64,000 nt of DNA, taken from the NCBI GenBank assembly GCA_023374045.1, contig CM041776.1, forward strand, positions 323,355,925 to 323,419,924, given 5' to 3'. Origin of the DNA: Limonium bicolor (lineage: Eukaryota; Streptophyta; Magnoliopsida; Caryophyllales; Plumbaginaceae). Made by a program: the position numbers and the translations under genes. The notes under the pieces were generated by a model. It saw only the letters and a program-made list of their open reading frames with translations. It was not told the origin of the DNA and did not search any database. Of this stretch, positions 55,227 to 64,000 are shown piece after piece (within the stretch, counting starts at the first letter, position 1; each line of letters begins with the position of its first letter).

Positions 55227-55619
55227 TCTATATATAGTAGAAGAAAATTGTACATTACATCTATAAAACATGTACATTACTTGTATAACAAATGTTGTAT
55301 ATAAAAAAAGTATTTTCAGGATAATTGTTTATTGTACAAGTTTTCGTTACACGTTGTACATGTTTTCATTGTTAGTTTTGCAATAAATATAGCCATAGTT
55401 GTAGACAAGAATTATAGATATTTTTTCCAGTAATTACAGGTATTACAAATGAGTGCCTTAATATAAAGCTAATAACATCATTATAAAAATCAGAATACTT
55501 AATAAGTAGGCTAAAGTAGTCGAAGGAGAAACCACACACTACCAAAAAAACTAAGCATGGATCAAAACATTAAGATATAATCATCACTGGAGAGCACAAA
55601 ACCACATCCGAGAGTTTGA

Positions 55620-57267
55620 AACTCCCGGAGATTTCAAAGAAGGCAGTCAACTAAGGTCAACCTTGTCCCGAAGGATGGTTGCCTATTGCTAAACGCTAAT
55701 CTAATAGGTAAAAATATAATTTGAAACTAATTAAAACCTACTAGACTAAACTACAGGAAGCAAAATTCCCGGTCAAAATAGTAAGGGTAAATATTAAAAC
55801 CAGGAAATATCGAACCCAAGAGACTTAATATGAATTAGCTCTTAGTCCTAAAGTGATGAAATAATATTTAAAGTAGGGGGAAATTTGAAGTGCTAGACTA
55901 ACTAAGAATTAACAACTTGAAATCTACATTCTAAAGTTTGGGAGAATAAAGTGAGAGAAATTATCCTAGGTTCAGGGTCATATACTACCAAATAAGTAGA
56001 GGAAAACATGCAATACACCACAAGTTGAAAAACCAGTAAAATATACATACCTGATAGGGTAGCTGGCTAAGTCACACCCGACGCATCAATTTTTGTAAAG
56101 ATGCCAGATTTGTCTCACTCGGCATACATCCTGACATGCACAAAACTTCTAGTACTCTAATCTTGAGGCAAGAAGACATCACTAAGGCAAAACTACTCAA
56201 CAAATCATGTTCGAATAAGCCCCTAATGACGAAAATAAGTCTAGTAAATTCTATCCCTAAGATTATATCCTAAATCATGATCAACAATCATAAAGGGTTC
56301 AATAGTTCATCAACCTATTCTACTCTTCATCAATCAAATCAGAATAGAAATTCAAAGTAATCAAAGAGGCGGGCTACACCAATTCAATTAACGTGAAAAT
56401 AGAACTTGTAAAATATAGAGTGTATTCTCTACATTGGCATAATAATTCCCTCAACCCAAGGATAACTAAAATCTACTCAATCATGGTAGAATTCAAAGGA
56501 AATACAATGAGGAAGAGAGAAAGTAAAAACATAATGAAAATCTCCCTCAATTCCAAAATTGTTCTTCCTCTGATGTTCAACCTTTGTGGATACTTCTTCA
56601 GCGGTTAGCGAAGAAATTGGATTGACTTTGCACATTGAATCACATGGAGCGCAATGGCAAAAACGAAATCAAAATCCGATCAGATTTGATTCTAGTCTCG
56701 TTGACTCCAGTGAAGAACTCCCGCGTGTCTCTCTCTCTCTCGTGAATAAGTGGAAAGAATAATGATATTGAATAATGAGGAAGGAGACAGACCCTCCTTA
56801 TATATACTTCTTATTTTTTTTTCTTTTACGTCATGTGCCGGGTGCGATGCCGGTAATTGGATACCCGATATTTGGTATTTTAACTGCCAACTCCAACCGT
56901 CTTGGCCATGCGCCGGTAAGGATCTGTCCGGCACCATATTCGGCAAAGGCGTCTATATCTGACGTGCCATGAGTTATTTACCCGGCAACATGATCTGGCT
57001 GTCTTCAATTTTCTGATAATTTAGTTTCGTGCATTTGGGACCCGGCATGCAGGATAGCATGTCTCTTGAGGTGAGTACCTTGCATATTTCCCCAAGGTTT
57101 CAGGGTTAGAGTTTATTCCTGCCATGAAAATACACTAAATTAAGCTCGAATACATTGATATAAGCTATACAATATAAATCATATAATTTTAACCCTATAT
57201 TATCTAAACTTTTGACATTATCTATATAATTGTGGCACAAAAACTAAGATAAGTCTGAGGCTTATCA
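55620..57267 (-). repeat. LTR of a minus-strand Gypsy-derived element (LTR-3)
   Basis: On the minus strand GCTCGAGGACTAGAGTGTAG leads through a polypurine-type tract (57280-57268) into TGATAAGCCTCAG at 57267. The body is AT-rich non-coding with a GC-rich GCCGGTAA/CCGGCA patch at about 56830-57050. The left end is approximate. Confidence 0.55.
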
Positions 57268-57269
57268 AC

Positions 57270-57620
57270 GCCCTACACTCTAGTCCTCGAGCAAACTAGT
57301 TAAGAAGTAGGAAGGATTGTTCACAAAAGAGATACACTCAGAGTTATCAAATGTATGATCTTGCTAAAACAACTTGACTCTAAATAATGAATATAACCTA
57401 CTCCCTTTAAAAAGATGAACCAATGGGTGAAAACAAAATTTAGAATTTCAAGGTTGATCAACAATTGGGCTATTTTGGATAAGGAATTTGCAGCTTATTA
57501 TTTTCACCATTCCTCATTAGAAATTTAGAGAAGAAATAAACAAAAGGAAATTCATGAGATAGTTTGACGACCTCATCCTCATGTATTCCTCTCATTTCTT
57601 AAGACTGTAGCTCACATCAA
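57270..57620 (-). other. Internal non-coding fragment of the LTR-3 element
   Basis: Sequence beside the polypurine tract with no ORF. It gives way near 57625 to plus-strand Gypsy gag, so the LTR-3 element and the Gypsy fragment belong to different elements. Confidence 0.4.
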
Positions 57621-57659
57621 AGGTCACGCTTGATGGCATTTCTTCCCGTCCTCCCTTTC

Positions 57660-58590
57660 GAGTTGAGTGTTCACATGGTTCACGTGCCGCCCAAAAAAAT
57701 ATATTGGGAGATTTGAGGAGCTCGGACAGCTGCTCCTGTCACCAGTGGCGGACCCAGAAGCCAAATCTCATGGGGATCCAAAAAAAAATTCGATAGTAAC
57801 ATATATTAAATATAAATGTGTGGTCATAAATTTATTAAGCATTACAACCTTACATATAGGAACATTACTAAATTATTATCAACTTTCAGTATTTTACTCA
57901 ATTTTATGTTATTAGAACTATACTTTAAAAAAATATCATTTTTATTGTCAGAAAAGCTATGGGGTCTGGGACCCCACCGGAACCCCCCTCGGTCCGCCCC
58001 TGCCTGTCACACTTCGTGATTGGACGACAAACCAAGAAGACGTCCTTCGACCTCATAGGCATGTGCAAATACCCAAACAAAGACATCAAAGAACACACCA
58101 AGCAATTCTATAACATTATCACGAAGGTCAATGAGCACGAGGAATCGTTCATTGTCTCCGCTTATCGATACGGCTTGGCGGAGATCAAGTTCGTAAGGGT
58201 TTTAACCACACCAATCCCTAAATCCTATGATGAGCTGATCACCTGAGTTGAAAACTTCATCAAAGGAGAAGAGGCCATTTGTGTAGCCAGGGAATTAACC
58301 AAAGTGACTCACTACTACTTCGATGACAACGACGAACCCATCAAGAATTCTAGAAAACAAAAAGTGTATCGTGGGAGTCAAGACTTCAGGTACTGCACCG
58401 GGGAGAAAAGCCACAACAAAAGTCACAACTTTAGGTACCAGAACCGAGCTTGTCACCATGATATCCCAGTCAGGCCACAACAACCCCAACAAAAGAAGCG
58501 ACCCGACATACCAGAGCTTAGGCGATTCAACATACCGGTGACAAAGGTATTCACACTCACCGCAAGAAAAGGCCTCATAAAAGATGTCTA
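57660..58590 (+). pseudogene. Gypsy gag, interrupted by a hAT MITE
   Basis: FTWFTCRPKKYIGRFEELGQ is followed, after the MITE, by FVIGRQTKKTSFDLIGMC and FYNIITKVNEHEESFIVSAY, then GEEAICVAREL. These are hallmarks of Tat-like plant Gypsy gag. Removing 57743-58010 (MITE plus one duplicated 8-mer) restores the reading frame across the site. A TGA near 58243 and frame changes after 58590 also break it. Confidence 0.88.
57743..58002. mobile_element. 260-bp hAT-type MITE with perfect 8-bp target duplication
   Basis: The ends CAGTGGCGGACC and GGTCCGCCCCTG form an inverted pair with one mismatch. CCTGTCAC flanks exactly at 57735-57742 and 58003-58010. The interior is AT-rich. Confidence 0.95.
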
Positions 58591-58795
58591 ACTCACCTCA
58601 TGCCCTGAGGGTGAGAGGCCGCCAACATACTGGAGTTCTATGCCTATTTGGACCATAACACCAAAAGTTATCACAGGCTCCGTAAAGCGCTAGACCACGC
58701 CTCCCACCATGCTGACTTGGATCGATACATCTACTGCCCAAATGCCTTAACTGACAAGGGAAAGAGAAGAAAGAAGCCTCAGTCGAACAACAACT

Positions 58796-59380
58796 TTGAT
58801 TTTTGAAGGCCACAACTTGAGGAAGCAAGCGGGAGGGGTCTTCATGATAATTGGTCGAGGCTTTAACACCATTTGCGGCCGAAAGAGGGCCCTTCATGAA
58901 CCGCAAGACACCAACTCAATCAGGCCAACCAAGAAAGGCACGACAACCATCTGCTTCACGGACGATGACCTAAGGGGCATCACCTTCTCCACAATGTCCC
59001 GCTTGTCATCATAGCACAAATCCACAAATGAGAAGTGCTCTGAATCTTGGTAGATGACGGCAATGAACTCAATTTAATCACCATAAACACTTACAAACAA
59101 CTAGGTGCTCTGAAAGAATGGGTGAATGACTTCAGCAGCAGACTCACCAGCTTTTCAGGGATGGAATCCCACTTGAGGGGTACAGTTGAGTTGCATTCAC
59201 GTCTTCTACTCCGTTCCGAGTACAATGTGTTTACAAAGTTCCTAACTCACTCTGGGAAAGTAACCACTGTCAAAGACCATCAAAGGATGGCCCGGATCTG
59301 CAACGTAAAGGCATATAAGGTGAAAACCCTAGCTTCAGCCCGCGGCCCGACCGTTTCCCTATCTTCTCCTCTTTAGGTAA
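58796..59380 (+). pseudogene. Gypsy protease region
   Basis: TICFTDDDLRGITF precedes ILVDDGNELNLITINTYKQL, the site of the Tat-type aspartic protease motif (D-G-G/D-S-G type; here D-D-G). GALKEWVNDFSSRLTSFSGM follows, as in the family. Frames shift near 59014-59047. Confidence 0.75.
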
Positions 59381-59489
59381 AGGTGAAAACTCTCACCTGA
59401 CAACCATTTCTTGGACACCAACAGACATGCCAAGGATTGACCAGTCCATAGTGTAGCACAACCTCACAGTAGACCTGAGTCAATTGTTG

Positions 59490-60290
59490 ATCCGTCAAAA
59501 GCAATTCCACGTGGGACCAAAACAAGATGCGCAGTCAAAGAGGAAGTGACCAAACTTTTTGAGGCTGACTTCATAACGCTGTCACATACAACTTATGGCT
59601 ATCTAATGTAGTCCTTGTCAGAAAGGCCAACAACAAGTGGCGGGTGTGTATTGATTTCAAGAATTTGAATGATAATTGTAGTGTGACTTTTATCCATTTT
59701 CATCCATAGAAAAATTGGTCACTTCCGCGGCATAAAACTTGCTCTTTAGCTTCCTCAACACATTTTCCCGCTTCAATCAAGTCAAGATGTACACGAACAA
59801 TGACATGAAAACAACATTCATAACGACAGATGGCACGTACTACTACAAAGTAATGCCCTTCGTGCTACGCAATGCCGAAGCAACCTTTCAACGCCTCGGT
59901 GATAAAATCTTCAATTCATAACTCGGTCAAAATGTGGAGGCTTACGTCGATGACATTGTTGTCCAGAGTAACTTAGTCGATTAGCATCTCGAAGATCTGA
60001 TGGAAACATTCACCATCCTCGACAAGCTCAACATGAAGCTCAACCAGGAAAAGTGCATCTTTAGGGTAACCCGGTGAAAGTTTCTCAGCTTTCATTGGCC
60101 AGCACGACATCGAAGCCAGCCCAGGCAAAGTTCAAAAGCGACTAGACTTGACGATATCCCGAAAGATCAAGGATGTTCAAGCATTGAATGGGATGCTTAC
60201 AACGCTCATCTGTTTTTGTGCGTAGCTAACCAAAAAACGTCATCCATTCTTCAAGGTACTCATAAAGAACTCCAAGTTCCAGTGGGTGTG
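59490..60290 (+). pseudogene. Gypsy reverse transcriptase with YVDD
   Basis: The 59640-59700 region retains the D-F-K-N-L-N block. FNQVKMYTNNDMKTTFITTD and YYYKVMPFVLRNAEATFQRL follow, with AYVDDIVVQS at 59940 (YVDD 59943-59954). Then LEDLMETFTILDKLNMKLNQ, and ALNGMLTTLICF beside KKRHPFFKVL near the RNase H boundary. Several stops are present. Confidence 0.88.
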
Positions 60291-60329
60291 GCCAATTGGT
60301 AGTTGAGTCTGACTGGCTCCCAATGATCC

Positions 60330-60545
60330 ATTTTCTATGGTCGGGTTCCTTTGTCAACCCGATGGTGGACACTTTCCTTCACCAATTTGCTTGTGATAGT
60401 AAGAGGGTTGAGGTTGATCAGTTTGTTTTTTGTTAGAAGCGAGGGCAACTCTGTAGCTTACTATGTTTCATTCTGTTCAAGTTGGAACTTTTTGTCTGTC
60501 TGATTTTCCTGTTTATGTTGCAAACGCGTGTAAATTTGATTTGAA
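60330..60545 (+). pseudogene. Possible LINE RNase H tail remnant
   Basis: FVRSEGNSVAYYVSF resembles the last motif of LINE-encoded RNase H (R-x-x-N-x-x-A-H). It is followed by T-rich sequence like a LINE 3' tail. The match is short, so confidence is low. Confidence 0.4.
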
Positions 60546-61139
60546 ATCTAGATACTAATATTTTGTTGCGGCAAAAAAAGAAATATAGTTGGTATTAAAT
60601 TTAGGCCAATTTTAAATTTCATGTAACAGTGTAGAATAGTTTGTGATAATGGACAAAATCAACTTTTTAGTCTAGTGGAACATCAGTTGACGCATGCACG
60701 TTAATTCATTTCAATCCTTTTATCTTGTAAAAATGTCAGCAGAATTTTTTGGTGTCTTCCTCTTTTAGACAAGTAAGTAAATTCATTAACCATTTTAAAG
60801 GCAATTTCAAACCTGGCGCTTACGCTAGGTTCTAATATGGAGAAGGTTGCCACTTTTTTTTTTTACTTTATCATTTTGTAAAACTTTAAAATTTTGTATC
60901 ATATTATATATAAGTCCAAATAACATAAATTTTATACCATTGTTCATCATAATTTGAGCTCTTCAAAATAAGACCAAACATGAATATGTATTGCTAAATT
61001 TATTTATTTATTTATTTATTGTATGTACATATGTTTTAAGATTCATTGTGAATCTTAATTTTAGGAAAAGTGAATCAAAGGTTGTTAAAAAGTGAACCAA
61101 AGGTTGTTAAAAAGTGAATCAGAGGTCATTAAAATGCCA

Positions 61140-61810
61140 TAAAAATGTCTTTGACGTTTTTAGCATTTCTAGGGTGGTTTTTAGGGTGTTTGGGGGTAGG
61201 GTAATCTTGTTGGCATTAGTTCTACACTTAATATTGTTGTCACTGACTCGACAGTTTTTTATGATTTGTGGTTTAAGGTTCCTGCACTACAAACCATAAA
61301 AATGCCTTCAACGTTTTTAGCATTCCTAGGGTGGTTTTTAGGGTGTTTGGGTGTAGGGTAATCTTATTGGCATTAGTTCTACGCTTTATATTGTCGTCAC
61401 TAACTCGATAGTTTTTTTAGGGTTTGTGGTTTAGGGTTTAGGGTCATTAGATTCTAAACTCTATACTACAAACCCTAAAAATGCCTTCAACTTTTTAGCT
61501 ATCCCAGGGTCATTTTTTGGGTGTTTGGGGGGTAGCTAATCTTTTTGGCATTAGTTTTACACTTTGTATTGTCGTCACTAACTCAACAGATTTTTAGGGT
61601 TTGTGGTCTATGGTTTAGGGTCTTACAAACCATAAAAATGCCGTCAACGTTTTTAGCTATCTTAGGGTGATTTTTTTGGGGGATAATCTTTTTGGCATTA
61701 GTTCTACACTTTATATTGTCGTCACTAACTCAACAGATTTTTAGGGTTTGTGGTTTAGGGTATAAACCATAAAAATGCCTTCGACGTTTTTAACTTTTTT
61801 AGGGTGGATT
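61140..61810 (+). repeat. Tandem satellite with telomere-like motif
   Basis: Units of about 155-180 bp share GGTAATCTT, TTGGCATTAGTTCTACACTT, TATTGTCGTCACTAACTCGA, TTTTTAGGGTTTGTGGTTTA and CATAAAAATGCCTTC. Four to five units are present with substitutions and indels. Confidence 0.88.
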
Positions 61811-63294
61811 TTAGAGTGTTTGGGGTAAGATTCTTTTTTTAATGAATAAGGTTCATTTTATTGTTAAAGAAGATTCATTTTGTTACTGAATAAGATTCAC
61901 TTTAAAGATACGTAATATATACACCTAAAAACATAAAAATTTAAGTTTACCAAAACATATCCATGATACATCTTGTTTTGAAGAGCACAAAAAATGATGA
62001 ACAATGGTATAACTTTTTATGCATTTTTTTGTAAGTTATAACATTTTAAAAAATATTATTTATCTCTCTCTCCTACCACATTCACCTCCCAACTTGCACG
62101 CCTATTCCTCTTCTTTTTTTTCCTTATTTTTCTTTCTTTTCTTCTCCGATACAGTTTTGACACATGGCAGGAGCTACCTTATACCCTTGTGCAAGTGCCA
62201 AGGTCTCCACGCCATTTTAAAAAAGCGATTTCAAACCTGGCCCTTGAACCAGGTTCTAATATGGAGATGGGCAGGTTTGTCTTTTTTACTTATTTTGTCC
62301 TTTTGTGCTGGTGTGTGATGTCTGCCACATGTCAACACTCTATTAGAGGAAAATAAATGAAAAGAAGAAAAAAGAATAAGAGGGAATTGTCAAACCTGTA
62401 GTATGTGGGTAGGAGAGAGAAATAATTTTTTTTCTTCAAAATGTTGTAAATCACAAAATATAAGTGCAAAACTAAAAAAAATTATACCATTATTCATCAT
62501 TTTTCGTACTCTTCAAAATAAGATGCATCATGGATATGTTTTGGTAAATTTTAATTTTTTTTGTATGTACATCTTAAAAGTGAATAAGATGTTTTAAAAA
62601 AGTGAATCTCATAAACAAAGATGGTTTAACTAAAGTGATTCTGATTGGTTGACTAGTGTGAAAATCAAAAAAATGTTATAACTTATGAAACATAAGTGTA
62701 AAAATCAAAAAAATTATACAACTATTTATTATTTTTCGTGCTCTTCAAAATAAGATGTATCATAGATATGTTTTGGTAAACTTAAAATTTTATGTTGTTA
62801 GAATGACATATTTTAAAAGTGAATCTTACTTATTAACAACATGAATCTTCTTTAATGATAAAATGAATATTATACATTAACAAAATGCATCTTCTTTAAG
62901 ATTTACTTTTCTTAAAAATAAAATTCACTTTTAGAAAAACTAAGGATTTACATTATTTTAAGTGAAGGTTCACTTTTCTTAAATATAAGATTCATTTTTC
63001 TTGAATATTTGATTAACTTTTATTCAACGAAATATACACTTTTAAATAAATGAATGGTTCATATTGTTCTCGTATACATTTGTGATAAGATTCACTTTTC
63101 TTAAACATTTGATTGACTATTTTCAAACAAAATATTCACTTTTCTTAAATGAAGGATTCATATAGTTCTCACATAAGTTTGTGATATGATTCATTTTTTC
63201 TTAAACACAAGATTCACTTTTCTAAAATAAAAGATTCACTATACTTAAACATGTGATGCAATTTTTTTTAAACGAAATATTCACTTGTCAATAA

Positions 63295-63800
63295 ACCCTT
63301 AACCACAAACCCTAAAAAACTGTCGAGGCAGTGATGACAATATAAAGTGTAAAACTACTGCCAAAAAGATTGCTCTACCCCCTCAAACACCCTAAAAACC
63401 ACCATAAGAATGCTAAAAATGTCGAAGGTATTTTTATGGTTTGTAGTGCAGGGTTTAGGGTCGGACCCTAAACCCTAAACCATAAACCCTAAAAACTGTC
63501 AAGTTAGTGACGATAATATAAAGTGTAGAATTAATGTCAAAAAGATTACCCTACCTCCAAACACCCTAAAATCCACCATTGGAATTCTAAAAACGTCGAA
63601 GGCGTTTTTAGGGTTTGTAGTGCAGGGTTTAGGGTCTGACCCTAACCTAAGCCATAAACCCTAAAAAACCATCGAGTCAGTGATGACAACATAAAGTGTA
63701 GAACTAATGCCAAAAAGATTACCCTACCCCCCAAACACCCTAAAAATCACCCTAGGAATGCTAAAACCGACGAATGGGTTTTTAGTGTAGGTTTTAGCTA
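63295..63800 (-). repeat. Inverted copy of the telomere-like satellite
   Basis: The complement of the 61140-61810 unit: AACCCTAAAAAACTGTCGAG, TATAAAGTGTAGAACTAATG and CCAAACACCCTAAAA recur three times. Confidence 0.88.
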
Positions 63801-64000
63801 GGGTCTAACGACCTCTGATTCACTTTTTTACAACCTTTGGTTCACTTAAATACCTTTGATTCACTTTTCTTAAACTTAAGATTCATAATGAATCTTAAAA
63901 CATATATACATACAAAAAAAAGAAAAAATAAAAAATTTATCAAAACATATTCATGTTTGTCTTATTTTGAAGAGCTCGAACAACGATATAAAATTTATGT

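Larger units (their letters stand above)
57630..60290 (+). mobile_element. Tat-like Ty3/Gypsy gag-pol fragment, decayed
   Basis: Gag, protease and reverse transcriptase homology run in order on the plus strand with many stops and frame changes. There are no LTRs or primer site of its own. A hAT MITE (57743-58002) interrupts gag. Homology stops in the RT/RNase H link near 60290. Confidence 0.85.
60790..64000. repeat. Large palindrome of satellite-bearing fold-back units (runs off the window)
   Basis: The left half (60790-62215) has an arm with GAGCTCTTCAAAATAAGACC, a few GTGAATCA repeats, about five tandem units of 155-180 bp with TTTAGGG motifs, and an inverted arm. From about 62240 the same elements recur in reverse order and orientation: an arm (62440-62560), a long AAGATTCACTTTTCTTAAA array (62820-63290), three CCCTAAACC-containing units (63295-63800) and the inverse of the first arm at 63890-64000. 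The centre is near 62230 (AAACCTGGCCCTTGAACC). Confidence 0.85.

Noticed and set aside
61140..63800. True telomere or chromosome end
   Set aside because: TTTAGGG words occur only once or twice per 155-180-bp unit and not as a continuous array, and the structure is mirrored inside a palindrome. It is telomere-like satellite only.

Overview
The window is nuclear DNA from a flowering plant, most likely a eudicot. It is AT-rich, its genes have GT-AG introns, and it carries a DMR6/DLO-type 2-oxoglutarate oxygenase beside plant-specific mobile elements (SIRE-like Copia, Tat-like Gypsy, RNase H-bearing L1-type LINE, CACTA/En-Spm, hAT and Mutator-like). No rRNA, CRISPR, phage or bacterial-style operon is visible. 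The species cannot be named from this sequence.

Layout. (1) 1-4.7 kb: the only host gene, a four-exon DMR6-like salicylate/flavonoid oxygenase on the minus strand. Frameshifts in exon 2 and at the start of exon 3 make it a pseudogene or an assembly with base errors. Its upstream region has a TATA box, a W-box and a palindromic TGACGTCA. (2) 5.6-11.1 kb: a decayed Copia element followed by two small MITEs. (3) 11.5-22.1 kb: a SIRE-like Copia element whose gag is split by a complete 7.57-kb CACTA transposon (two multi-exon genes, 3-bp target duplication) and whose downstream part is inverted. (4) 22.1-25.4 kb: repeat fragments and a minus-strand Gypsy-type LTR. (5) 25.4-27.3 kb: a second, non-autonomous CACTA element packed with ACCACGGTT hairpins and an internal minisatellite. 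(6) 28.7-32.3 kb: a second broken SIRE-like Copia element. (7) 32.3-40.9 kb: a minus-strand Gypsy-derived element holding a 5.7-kb LINE with a 16-bp target duplication. (8) 41.2-52.3 kb: fold-back elements, a hAT element, a third CACTA element, and a Russian-doll nest of fold-back and MITE insertions. (9) 52.3-55.2 kb: gene-free sequence with GGTTCGG-type degenerate repeats. (10) 55.6-60.5 kb: another minus-strand LTR, a broken Tat-like Gypsy gag-pol interrupted by a hAT MITE, and a LINE remnant. (11) 60.8-64 kb: a large palindrome built from telomere-like (TTTAGGG-containing) satellite units and GTGAATCA arrays. A single half-unit of the same family lies at 43.4-44.7 kb.

No cooperating gene cluster is visible. 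The window is best read as one host gene next to a deep intergenic pile of nested elements. Target-site duplications let much of the insertion order be read directly. The least ordinary structures are the hairpin-array CACTA element, the three CACTA families with different TIRs in one window, and the satellite-bearing fold-back family.
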